Below are positions 1 through 6,766 of a stretch of DNA of 6,766 nt, one piece after another (the first letter of the stretch is position 1; each line of letters opens with the position of its first letter). The DNA comes from Bacteroidales bacterium. Its GTDB lineage: Bacteria; Bacteroidota; Bacteroidia; Bacteroidales; UBA932. The stretch covers positions 1-6,766 of the forward strand of contig JAEDMF010000089.1 in the NCBI GenBank assembly GCA_016303175.1, read 5' to 3'. The notes beneath the pieces were generated by a model. It saw nothing but the letters and a program-made list of their open reading frames with translations, was not told where the DNA came from and made no database searches. Both the position numbers and the translations under genes were made by a program.

Positions 1-1159
1 TCATCCATTCATTAAAAAGTCTGGTCTGAGTCGTATCGGGTACGTTCCTGTACAGGAAACGCATCTGATCGGCATCGGAGGCAAGGGTGGAGCCATACAG
101 GAAAGCGGACTTACACTTGGCCACACACTCTGTATCGGAAGGATCAGCGGCCGCCACCTTCCTTTGCCACGCAAACATATAAGTGTCTCTGGCATAGGCA
201 TATTCAATGTCGTCCACGCCATAGGTGGCCAGACGATCCAGTTCCCGCTGCACTATGGGACGGATTTGCGCCGTGTCCTTTTCTTCACACAATACGGTCA
301 GTTTGCTGCACTCGTCTGTCGATACGTCCGTACTGCCCTGATATTCATATTGTATTCTTGCATCTATGCCGTCCGAGCGCAAGGCAGGGTAAAGTCTCCC
401 TTTCAGAATATGACCGAACTCCCCGTTCATCTTGCGCGAAACCAGGGGCAGAACAGTCCCGAGGTAAGAATCCGGCAGCCTGGCCCCATGCCACTGCAGG
501 CTGATGCGGGCCGGACGTCCGCCGCTCGAACGGATGCCATCCTTGTATTTCTCAGGCTTCCACTGGTATTCCGGCTGGAAAGTCTCGCCCTGCACATCAG
601 CCACCATCAGGCTAAGCAGATTCATCTTGGTAGAAAGAGCCGCCCTGTCGAAATCTCCCGCCACAATTACTGCCTGATCCTTCGACGGTGTCCCGCATTC
701 GGCAGCCATACGCGCTATACGGAATACTGAAAACAACAGAGAATCCAAAGCGACATCGGCGCGGGCGGTGGATATGCCGGAAAATCTGTATTCCACTGAC
801 CCTTCCCTGGCTATGATGTAACCATCGGGCCCGGGATGGACGTTATTGCGCGCCAATATCCCCTCTATGCCCGTGCTTCCAAAACTAGCATCGGTGAAAT
901 GCCTGCGACTCTGCTCCACCAATTGCTCCCTGGGAACCAGCAGGCTGTAACGCTGTACCAGAGAAAGACTTATCATCCCGTCTCCAGATTTGTTCACGTC
1001 GAAATAACAGGCCATGCCATTGGGCAGTTTACCCACAGTTACGGTTGGGTCCTTACTCAGTTGGGCTAATCCGGACCCGGCATTTGCAAACGGCCCGGAC
1101 AAGCACAAAAAAAACAGATAAACAGCTGTCTTAAATATATTGTTCCTGAATATCTTCAT
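1..1159 (-). CDS. Exported M16-like (insulinase/PqqL-type) protein, probably non-catalytic; partial, C-terminus outside the window
   Basis: The frame is open for 386 codons from an ATG at 1159 down to the left edge, with no stop. The N-terminus has a basic start (MKIFRNN), a hydrophobic core (residues 11-21) and a likely signal peptidase I site after ANA (25-27), so the product is probably exported to the periplasm or outer membrane. Residues 37-52 (DPTVTVGKLPNGMACY) match the opening of Bacteroidota M16 peptidases, where a 'DPxVxxGKLxNGLTYY' strand is usual. AVIVAGDFD (163-171) matches the family's VVGDFD strand, and residues 263-287 resemble the second M16 domain. The zinc motif HxxEH and the downstream glutamate region are absent: where they belong I read HFTDASFG (87-94), and the stretch before GDFD is shorter than usual. 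Full-length relatives are commonly about 900 residues, so this is roughly the first 40%. Likely a scaffold or pseudo-enzyme; the M16 assignment is by motif memory, not by search. It is transcribed divergently from the TPR gene. Confidence 0.8.
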   Translation of the reverse strand, partial: MKIFRNNIFKTAVYLFFLCLSGPFANAGSGLAQLSKDPTVTVGKLPNGMACYFDVNKSGDGMISLSLVQRYSLLVPREQLVEQSRRHFTDASFGSTGIEGILARNNVHPGPDGYIIAREGSVEYRFSGISTARADVALDSLLFSVFRIARMAAECGTPSKDQAVIVAGDFDRAALSTKMNLLSLMVADVQGETFQPEYQWKPEKYKDGIRSSGGRPARISLQWHGARLPDSYLGTVLPLVSRKMNGEFGHILKGRLYPALRSDGIDARIQYEYQGSTDVSTDECSKLTVLCEEKDTAQIRPIVQRELDRLATYGVDDIEYAYARDTYMFAWQRKVAAADPSDTECVAKCKSAFLYGSTLASDADQMRFLYRNVPDTTQTRLFNEWM

Positions 1160-1172
1160 TCTCAAACATTAG

Positions 1173-1206
1173 TTTATGCAAAATTACTCAAATTTTGCTA
1201 CTTTTG
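1173..1206 (+). promoter_or_regulatory. Putative Bacteroidota promoter for the TPR-U32 operon
   Basis: TACTTTTG at 1199-1206 is a perfect TAnnTTTG -7 box. TTTATGC at 1173-1179 is an imperfect -33 element about 20 bases upstream. The start of transcription would fall near 1212, giving a leader of about 30 bases that is very A/T-rich and has no Shine-Dalgarno sequence before the ATG at 1245, as is usual in this phylum. TTTTGC occurs twice in close succession (1193-1198 and 1202-1207). The element shares the 85-bp gap with the oppositely directed -7 box at 1179-1186. Confidence 0.6.
1179..1186 (-). promoter_or_regulatory. Putative Bacteroidota -7 box for the M16-like gene
   Basis: Read on the minus strand this is TAATTTTG, a perfect match to TAnnTTTG, 19 bases before the ATG at 1159. 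The predicted leader is therefore only about 12 bases. No clear TTTG-type -33 box is visible at the expected distance (around 1205-1212), so the call rests on the -7 element and its position in the divergent gap. Confidence 0.45.
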
Positions 1207-1244
1207 CAGGGAAGTGCTTTTTGAAATTTATAAATTAAACGATA

Positions 1245-2108
1245 ATGAAGAAAATATTTGTAATCCTCGGCATTGCCCTCCTGAGCGCAGGAGCGGTTTC
1301 AGCACAAAACTTCGAATCAGCAACCAACAAGGCAAAGGAAGCCAACGAGGCCCTTGTGGCAGACAACGCGCAGGCTGCGCTTGACGGCTTCATGCAAGCC
1401 AAGGCAGAGGCTGAGCAGTGTGGCGACGAAGGTGCGGCAGAACTCGTTGAGTCCTGCAAGCAGGGTATCACTCTGGCCCAGAACAAACTTGCCAACGACC
1501 TCATCGACGCAGGCAAACTCAAGGAAGCCATCGCCCAGCTCGAGCAGAATGTCAAGACAGCAGAGGAATTCGGTATGGAAGAGGCAAAGACCAAGGCTGC
1601 AGAGAAAATCCAGCAGCTGTATCAGGCTATTGCCAGCTCAGAAATCAAAGCTGCCGGTACAGACAAGGAAAACAGGGCCGCTCACTATACGGAGGCAAAC
1701 AACTATCTTGACCTTTTGCTGGCTGCAGAACCCGACAACGGCAAGGCTTGGCTTCAGAAGGGTCAGGTGAACAGCGCCTTGGGCAAGAAAGACATTGCCA
1801 TCGCCGCTTTTGAGAAGGCAAAGGAACTCGGTCTGGAAAATGACGCTGTCAAACAGCTAAGCAACATCTTCGTCAAAGAGGCCAGCGGTTTCCTCAAGGC
1901 AGGCAAGTACAAAGAGGCTATCGCATCTGCCCTCAAGAGCGCAGAGTACAAGCCCAACGCAAACGCCTATAAGATTGCGGGAGTTGCCTCACAGAAGGCA
2001 GGGGACCTGAAAGGAGCAACTGAATACCTCAGCAAGTATCTGGAAATCAATCCCAACGATGCCCAGATCAAGGCCGCTGTAGATGCTCTGAAAGCACAGG
2101 CAAAATAA
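1245..2108 (+). CDS. Exported tetratricopeptide-repeat (TPR) protein
   Basis: A 287-residue protein. It starts with a signal peptide (MKKIFVILGI, hydrophobic to about residue 19, likely cleavage after VSA at 18-20), so it probably acts in the periplasm. The rest is almost entirely alpha-helical, rich in Ala, Lys and Glu, with several TPR-like units at about 29-62, 74-107, 167-200, 204-237 and 241-274. The C-terminal units are the clearest: 'AWLQKGQVNSALGKKDIAIAAFEKA' spacing is seen at 168-192 as a split pair of helices, and YLEINPND at 265-272 is a classic TPR end. TPR domains bind peptides or partner proteins; no catalytic motif is visible, so the partner is unknown. The start is supported by the signal peptide and by the promoter about 40 bases upstream. 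Its stop codon TAA overlaps the ATG of the U32 gene by one base (TAATG), which suggests translational coupling. It belongs to no named family that I recognise. Confidence 0.9.
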   Translation: MKKIFVILGIALLSAGAVSAQNFESATNKAKEANEALVADNAQAALDGFMQAKAEAEQCGDEGAAELVESCKQGITLAQNKLANDLIDAGKLKEAIAQLEQNVKTAEEFGMEEAKTKAAEKIQQLYQAIASSEIKAAGTDKENRAAHYTEANNYLDLLLAAEPDNGKAWLQKGQVNSALGKKDIAIAAFEKAKELGLENDAVKQLSNIFVKEASGFLKAGKYKEAIASALKSAEYKPNANAYKIAGVASQKAGDLKGATEYLSKYLEINPNDAQIKAAVDALKAQAK

Positions 2109-4033
2109 TGACCTCCCTCGAACTTCTGGCTCCGGCCAGAACAGCCGACATCGGCATCGCTGCTATACGTTGCGGTGCCGATGCCGTGTATATCGGAGGG
2201 CCGTCTTTTGGGGCCAGGGCAGCAGCCGGCAACAGCGTAGAGGACATCAAAAAACTGTGCAGGGAAGCCTCATTCTATGGTGTCAGAGTGTATGTCACAG
2301 TCAATACGCTCACATCGGATGCAAAAGAAAAGGAGGCGCTGGTGAAGATGATTCTGGCAATGAAGGACATCGGCGTCAGCGCCTTCATAATGCAGGATGA
2401 GTCCCTGCCCTCGCTGCTTGCGGAATACGGGCCGTGGAGAGAAGAGTTCCACGCCAGCACCCAATGCACAATCACCGGGCCGGAGAGGGCGGCAGAGCTT
2501 GTCAGGGCCGGCTTCTCGAGGCTCATTCTGGAACGCCAGCTCTCTTTGGAACAGATTAAGGAAATCCGCTCCGCCGTGCCTTCCTGCGTGGAGTTGGAGT
2601 GCTTCGTGCACGGAGCGTTGTGCGTTTGCTACAGCGGGGCCTGTTACCTGTCGGAGTGTCTGACCGGGCGCAGCGCAAACAGGGGTGAATGTTCCCAGCC
2701 CTGCCGCAGCCGCTATGACCTCGTCAGAGATGACGGCAAAGTGCTTGCGCGCAATCAAGCTCTGCTCTCGCTCAAGGACCTGAATCTCAGCGCGCACCTG
2801 GCAGAACTGGCCGATGCCGGCGTGGTGTCCTTCAAAATCGAGGGGAGATTGAAGGATGCTTCGTACGTAAAAAATGTAGTGCGGCATTATTCCCTTGAAT
2901 TGGACCGTATCGTCGAGGCTGGCGGAGGTCGGTACAGAAGGGCCTCTTTCGGACATTGCAACGGAGGGTTCGTGCCGGATGTAAACAAAACGTTCAACCG
3001 GTCCTACACGAGTTTGTATCTGGAGGGTTCCAGGGGTGATTGGTGCAGCGGGGTGGCAACGAAGGGTGTGGGGGAATATATAGGAAAGGTCGGACGGGTG
3101 CGCACAGAGGGGCGGTCTGCCATTTTCCGCATCAGCAGCGACAAAATCATAGGGAATGGGGACGGTTTGTGTTTCGCGACGCCGGCGGGAGGACTTGCAG
3201 GCCTCCGGGCGGACAGGGTTCGCACCTTGTCCGCGGCGTGCGGCTGGGCACAGGACGACAGTACGATACTTCAGGAAATTGAATGCAAAAGCAATGCACA
3301 ATTGAAAGAGGGAGCTGACCTGTGGCGCAACAATGACCTCAAGTTCGAAAAGGAACTGGAAAACAATATGCCCAGAAGGCTGATGGACGTAGCATTGGAA
3401 CTCAAAACGGATTGGGAGGATGGCTGCTGCCTTTTGACACTTGAAGCTGTACGGGAGGACGGTACTCGCAAAAATCTGATCTTGGGCCCCGTCGCAATGC
3501 AAAAAGCGGACAGACAGGAAAGAATGGCCGGAATTTATGCAACCCAGCTCAGCAAAGCCAGCGGGCGTCACAGTTTCTCGCTCAGAAGTGTGCAAGGGGA
3601 CCTGCCCCTGATGGGAGCGGCTGCCATCAATGCCCTCCGTCGGGACCTCTCTGAATGTCTGGATGCCATCGTAGCCGCCACTCCGCCCCGCTATAAGCCC
3701 CTACCTCCCCTTCCGGCGCAAGTCCCTGAAGGCCAGGCCTTTTCGCCCGAGGCTGCACAAGACATCGTTGACCGAGCCAAACAAACCTCCTCTCCCCTTC
3801 CGACGCAAGACCCTGAAAGTCAGGCATTTTCGCCCGCACACACCGGAGCAAGACCTCTGATGACAAGCCGCTACTGCATACTTTACGAACTAGGCCTGTG
3901 CCGTAAAAACGAACAGGGACGCAGGCTCATCGCAAACCACACTGTCTCCCTGCACAACAACGGAAAAGTCTTCCCTCTGGCATTCGACTGTAAAAATTGC
4001 ACTATGTCAGTATGTTATATGCAAAAAAAATAG
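2108..4033 (+). CDS. U32 family protein, probable Fe-S RNA hydroxylase (RlhA/TrhP-like), formerly 'peptidase U32/collagenase'
   Basis: A 641-residue protein, close to the 653 residues of E. coli RlhA. It opens with ELLAPA (5-10) and GADAVYIGG (23-31), typical of the U32 barrel. The U32 signature is complete at residues 164-182 (E164, F166, G169, C172, G177, C179, S182). C172, C179, C195 and C199 match the four cysteines that bind an iron-sulphur cluster in characterised members: RlhA hydroxylates C2501 of 23S rRNA, and TrhP acts on tRNA U34. The old 'collagenase' label is therefore doubtful here. A middle region (about 390-520) fits the DUF3656-type domain. Residues about 525-585 form a proline-rich linker with an internal repeat. 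The C-terminal segment has five cysteines (590, 598, 628, 631, 636). There is no signal peptide, so it is cytoplasmic, unlike its neighbour products. The start overlaps the TPR stop by one base and no Shine-Dalgarno is visible. The family call is firm; the substrate (rRNA or tRNA) is inferred. Confidence 0.92.
   Translation: MTSLELLAPARTADIGIAAIRCGADAVYIGGPSFGARAAAGNSVEDIKKLCREASFYGVRVYVTVNTLTSDAKEKEALVKMILAMKDIGVSAFIMQDESLPSLLAEYGPWREEFHASTQCTITGPERAAELVRAGFSRLILERQLSLEQIKEIRSAVPSCVELECFVHGALCVCYSGACYLSECLTGRSANRGECSQPCRSRYDLVRDDGKVLARNQALLSLKDLNLSAHLAELADAGVVSFKIEGRLKDASYVKNVVRHYSLELDRIVEAGGGRYRRASFGHCNGGFVPDVNKTFNRSYTSLYLEGSRGDWCSGVATKGVGEYIGKVGRVRTEGRSAIFRISSDKIIGNGDGLCFATPAGGLAGLRADRVRTLSAACGWAQDDSTILQEIECKSNAQLKEGADLWRNNDLKFEKELENNMPRRLMDVALELKTDWEDGCCLLTLEAVREDGTRKNLILGPVAMQKADRQERMAGIYATQLSKASGRHSFSLRSVQGDLPLMGAAAINALRRDLSECLDAIVAATPPRYKPLPPLPAQVPEGQAFSPEAAQDIVDRAKQTSSPLPTQDPESQAFSPAHTGARPLMTSRYCILYELGLCRKNEQGRRLIANHTVSLHNNGKVFPLAFDCKNCTMSVCYMQKK
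3706..3836 (+). repeat. Imperfect in-frame direct repeat in the linker of the U32 gene
   Basis: Copies of 44 bp at 3706-3749 and 3793-3836 are identical at 39 positions and lie 87 bp apart (29 codons), so the reading frame is kept. They encode PLPAQVPEGQAFSPE (534-548) and PLPTQDPESQAFSPA (563-577). The 43 bp between them and the sequence after the second copy do not match, so only half of an 87-bp unit is still recognisable. The likely origin is a local duplication that lengthened a flexible proline-rich linker. Confidence 0.85.
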
Positions 4034-4041
4034 TAAATTTG
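4034..4041 (+). promoter_or_regulatory. Candidate -7 box upstream of secDF
   Basis: TAAATTTG is a perfect TAnnTTTG match that begins directly after the U32 stop codon (4031-4033) and 73 bases before the secDF ATG. I see no TTTG-type -33 element 19-21 bases upstream, only TTGC at 3997-4000, which is too far. If used, transcription would start near 4047 and the hairpin at 4056-4072 would lie in the secDF leader. The region is A/T-rich, so a chance match is possible. Confidence 0.4.
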
Positions 4042-4055
4042 TGCCCTTATTTGCC

Positions 4056-4079
4056 CTCCTGACACTCAGGAGCAGTTTT
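4056..4079 (+). terminator. Hairpin in the U32-secDF gap: weak terminator or leader structure
   Basis: CTCCTGA (4056-4062) and TCAGGAG (4066-4072) are perfect reverse complements around a 3-base loop CAC. CAG and a run of four T follow (4076-4079). The stem is short and the T tract is weak and slightly displaced, so termination would be partial at best. It could end U32 transcripts, act as an attenuator in front of secDF, or protect a processed end. No competing antiterminator stem is evident. Confidence 0.5.
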
Positions 4080-4106
4080 GACAACAAATAAAACAATTGA
4101 ATAATT

Positions 4107-6766
4107 ATGCAAAGTAAAGGTTTTATCCGATTGGTGGCCATTCTGCTGGGACTTGCCTGCGTATGGCAGCTGTCGTTCACCTTTGTAGCCAAGCTGCAGG
4201 AGAACAAGGCTGACAAGTATGCTGAGCAGGCCGTGGAGCTGTACAAAGCAAGCGCCGCCTATGCTCAGATTCCCGAAATCGAGCGCGCCAACGCAGAGAA
4301 CCAGCTCGCAAAAGACAAGAGCAAATGGTATCTCGACTCAATTTCCACAGAAAAGGTTTACCTCAACTACACCTACAAGGATGTCAAGACCAAGGAAATC
4401 AACCTCGGCCTGGATCTGAAGGGAGGTATGAACGTAATGCTGCAGGTGCAGCTTGAAGACCTCGTAAAGGCCCTTGCGGACAATAATCAGTCCGAGGAAT
4501 TCACAAAAGCTCTGGCCATTGCCCGTCAGAACAGCGTAACCGACAATCGTGACTTCATCACCCTGTTCGGCAAGGCCTGGGAGGAGACTTCCGGCGGCAA
4601 ACCCCTTGCTCAGATTTTCGGAACCTACGAAATGAGTTCCAAAATCAACGCCCAGACCTCCGACGCCGAGGTGCTTTCCGTCCTGAAGCAAGAGGCCGAA
4701 AGCGCCATCAGCAACTCATTCAACGTTCTACGTAACCGTATTGACCGCTTTGGCGTTACCCAGCCCAACATTCAGAAAATCGGTGAGAGCGGCCGCATCC
4801 TCGTGGAACTTCCCGGCGTAAAGGAGCCTGAGCGTGTGCGCAAGCTCCTCCAGGGCACTGCTTCCCTCGAATTCTGGACATGCTACGAGAACAGTGAGAT
4901 TTTCCCTTATCTGGAAGAGGCCAACAACCTGCTCGCAGAACTCCAGAAAGATGACGCTCCCGCTGTCGCAGCCAAGACGGATAACGCCGACGGCAACATC
5001 CTTGACCAGGAAATCCAGCAGAATGCAACTGACGACAGCGCAGACCGCGAGGCCTTCCGCAAGGCTAATCCCTTGTTCTCCCTCCTCCAGCCCAATATCT
5101 ACGGCGGACGAGTTGCCGAGGGTAGCTGCATAGGATTCGCAAGCGCAGCAGACACAGCTGCCGTAGGACACATCCTCCGCGATCCCAAGATTGCTTCCCT
5201 CTTCCCCGCTGAGTTCAGGCCTATGTGGAGCGTAAAGCCTTCTGCCTACATCCAGGGCGGCAACAGCTTCGAACTCGTTGCCATCAAGGCTGCTTCACGA
5301 GACGGTAAGGCTCCCCTTGACGGAGACTGCGTTACCGAGGCCCGCGTACAGTACGGCGCACAGGGTGAGAGCCATCCTGAGGTATCAATGACAATGAATG
5401 CCGAAGGCGCCAACATCTGGGCCCGTATGACCAAAGACAACATCGGTCACCAGATTGCCATCGTGCTGGACGGCATGGTATACTCATACCCCAGGGTAAA
5501 CTCAGAGATAACCGGCGGTTCTTCTCAGATAACCGGCAACTTCACCCTCGAGGAGGCTCAGGACCTTGCAAACGTGCTCAAATCCGGCAAACTGCCCGCT
5601 CCCGCAACCATAGTTCAGGAGTCCGTAGTCGGTCCTTCACTCGGCGCACAGTCCATCAACGCAGGTCTGATATCCTTCATCATCGCATTCTGCCTGGTAC
5701 TTATCTATATGATATTCTTCTACCAGGGAGCCGGTGCGGTAGCCGACATCGCCTTGCTGTGCAACGTCCTGCTGCTCTTCGGCCTGCTGACATCCTTCGG
5801 CGCTGTCCTCACCCTTCCCGGTATTGCAGGTCTCGTGCTGACTATGGGTATGGCCGTAGATGCCAACGTTATCATCTATGAACGCATCAAAGAGGAACTG
5901 CTTGCAGGCAAGGGCCTCAGCAAAGCGATAGACGACGGCTTCAAGAACGCCTACAGCGCCATCGTTGACGGTCAGATTACAACCCTTCTTACGGGTATCG
6001 TGCTCTTCGTCTTCGGTTCAGGCCCCGTTCAGGGCTTCGCCACAACCCTCATCTTCGGTATCATCTCCTCCGTTCTTACAGCCATCTTCATTCCCCGCCT
6101 CATCTTCTCGACACGCGCGGAACGCGGCAAGAACATCAGCTTCGACAACAAGCTTACCCGCAATTTCCTCAAGAATACCCACATTGATTTCATCTCTAAG
6201 AGGTATATCGCCTACATCTGCTCCGGCGTCGTAATCATCGGCTGCATCGTAAGCATCTTCACAAAGGGCTTCACCTATGGCGTTGATTTCACCGGCGGCC
6301 GCACCTTCGTTGTGCGCTTCGACCAGAATGTGACAACTGAGGAGGTACGCAGCGCTGTTACCGACGCATTCACGGCAGCCGCAGAGGCCGACGAGAACGT
6401 AAAAACAGCCGGCGCCGCAGAGGTTAAACAGTTCGGTGGAGAAAATCAGGTAAAGATTACCACTGCCTACAAGAACGATGACAGCTCCAACGAAGTCAAT
6501 GCCGAGATTGAAGAGATTCTGTACAATTCTCTCAAGCCTTTCTTCAAAGAGGATATCAGCTTTGACGGCTTCCGTTCAACATTGGATAATCCCAACGGCA
6601 TCATATCTTCTGACGCCGTAGGTCCCACAATCGCCAACGACATCAAGCGCAATGCCGTAATCGCAGTGCTTATCTCTCTGCTGGTTATCTTCGCTTACAT
6701 TGCCATCCGATTCAAGAAGTGGACCTGGGGTCTTGGCGGCGTGGTTTCACTTGCCCACACAGCCAT
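4107..6766 (+). CDS. secDF: Protein translocase subunit SecDF (SecD-SecF fusion); partial, C-terminus outside the window
   Basis: The frame is open for 886 codons from the ATG at 4107 to the right edge. The protein is an inner-membrane motor that uses the proton gradient to pull exported proteins out of the SecYEG channel. TM1 is at about residues 6-28. GLDLKGG (101-107), the typical SecD opening, starts the large periplasmic domain; NVLRNRIDRFGV (206-217) is a second SecD hallmark. TM2-TM6 run from about 522 to 665, with VDAN (584-587) and IIYERI in TM4; D585 corresponds to the proton-path aspartate of known SecD proteins. SecF begins with TM7 (about 702-719), followed by GVDFTGG (725-731), a second periplasmic domain and TM8 (about 850-868). 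Related Bacteroidota fusions are about 1000 residues, so roughly the last four membrane segments, with the SecF-side charged residues, are missing. The start fits the family N-terminus (MQSKGF); the leader is A/T-rich with no Shine-Dalgarno. It lies 73 bp downstream of the U32 gene and may be co-transcribed or use its own promoter. Confidence 0.97.
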   Translation, partial: MQSKGFIRLVAILLGLACVWQLSFTFVAKLQENKADKYAEQAVELYKASAAYAQIPEIERANAENQLAKDKSKWYLDSISTEKVYLNYTYKDVKTKEINLGLDLKGGMNVMLQVQLEDLVKALADNNQSEEFTKALAIARQNSVTDNRDFITLFGKAWEETSGGKPLAQIFGTYEMSSKINAQTSDAEVLSVLKQEAESAISNSFNVLRNRIDRFGVTQPNIQKIGESGRILVELPGVKEPERVRKLLQGTASLEFWTCYENSEIFPYLEEANNLLAELQKDDAPAVAAKTDNADGNILDQEIQQNATDDSADREAFRKANPLFSLLQPNIYGGRVAEGSCIGFASAADTAAVGHILRDPKIASLFPAEFRPMWSVKPSAYIQGGNSFELVAIKAASRDGKAPLDGDCVTEARVQYGAQGESHPEVSMTMNAEGANIWARMTKDNIGHQIAIVLDGMVYSYPRVNSEITGGSSQITGNFTLEEAQDLANVLKSGKLPAPATIVQESVVGPSLGAQSINAGLISFIIAFCLVLIYMIFFYQGAGAVADIALLCNVLLLFGLLTSFGAVLTLPGIAGLVLTMGMAVDANVIIYERIKEELLAGKGLSKAIDDGFKNAYSAIVDGQITTLLTGIVLFVFGSGPVQGFATTLIFGIISSVLTAIFIPRLIFSTRAERGKNISFDNKLTRNFLKNTHIDFISKRYIAYICSGVVIIGCIVSIFTKGFTYGVDFTGGRTFVVRFDQNVTTEEVRSAVTDAFTAAAEADENVKTAGAAEVKQFGGENQVKITTAYKNDDSSNEVNAEIEEILYNSLKPFFKEDISFDGFRSTLDNPNGIISSDAVGPTIANDIKRNAVIAVLISLLVIFAYIAIRFKKWTWGLGGVVSLAHTA

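Noticed and set aside
164..730. A 188-codon plus-strand frame opposite the M16-like gene
   Set aside because: The minus-strand frame here is longer, begins with a signal peptide and carries M16-like motifs; the plus-strand translation has no recognisable domain.
1106..1113. T8 tract (minus strand) in the signal peptide of the M16-like gene, as a phase-variation switch
   Set aside because: It encodes the Phe-Phe-Leu of a normal hydrophobic core. Eight bases is short for a contingency locus, and only one sequence is available.
1235..1594. A 119-codon antisense frame over the start of the TPR gene
   Set aside because: It mirrors the Ala/Lys/Glu-rich coding sequence, yields a low-complexity Ser/Ala protein, and has no promoter or family match.
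2270..3595. A 441-codon open frame antisense to the U32 gene
   Set aside because: It is codon-aligned with the U32 frame, so it stays open simply because that stretch avoids the sense codons TTA, CTA and TCA, which become stops in antisense. Its translation has no recognisable family, and the sense strand carries an unmistakable U32 protein.
3633..3662. A possible third, older copy of the linker repeat just upstream
   Set aside because: Only about 18 of 30 positions match the first copy, the spacing is 75 bp and not 87 bp, and this stretch is part of a normal helical segment of the protein.
3706..3836. Template/variable repeat pair of a diversity-generating retroelement
   Set aside because: Four of the five differences sit at A in the second copy, which resembles adenine-directed mutagenesis. 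But both copies are inside one gene, there is no reverse transcriptase or accessory gene in the window, and five differences are too few to mean anything.
4023..4030. A8 tract just before the U32 stop codon, as a slippage or phase-variation site
   Set aside because: Slippage would only change the last few residues after the cysteine cluster. AAA AAA is a common way to encode Lys-Lys in A-rich gene ends, and there is no evidence of length variation.

Overview
The window looks like a chromosomal segment from a moderately GC-rich member of the Bacteroidota, probably order Bacteroidales. Three things point there. SecD and SecF are fused in one reading frame. The gaps carry perfect matches to the Bacteroidota -7 promoter box TAnnTTTG. 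The starts sit in A/T-rich leaders with no clear Shine-Dalgarno sequence. The family or genus cannot be fixed from this sequence alone.

Layout: positions 1-1159 (minus strand) hold the N-terminal 386 codons of an exported protein related to M16 (insulinase/PqqL-type) peptidases. It has no HxxEH zinc site and is probably a non-catalytic homologue; the rest lies beyond the left edge. An 85-bp divergent promoter region separates it from a plus-strand run of genes. First comes an exported tetratricopeptide-repeat protein (1245-2108). A U32-family protein (2108-4033) follows, overlapping it by one base; it has the U32 signature, the four cysteines expected of Fe-S RNA hydroxylases of the RlhA/TrhP type, and an extra C-terminal cysteine cluster. 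After a 73-bp gap with a -7-like box and a perfect 7-bp hairpin comes the SecD-SecF fusion (4107 to the right edge). It is cut in the SecF half after 886 codons.

The genes combine envelope functions (an exported M16-like protein, an exported TPR protein and the SecDF translocation motor) with a probable RNA-modifying enzyme. Only the TPR and U32 genes are clearly coupled; any wider functional link is inference from position. I found no RNA gene, mobile element, CRISPR array, phage gene or defence gene. The window is mostly ordinary core genome. The points most worth a second look are the degenerate M16 protein, the internally duplicated proline-rich linker in the U32 protein, and the hairpin in front of secDF.
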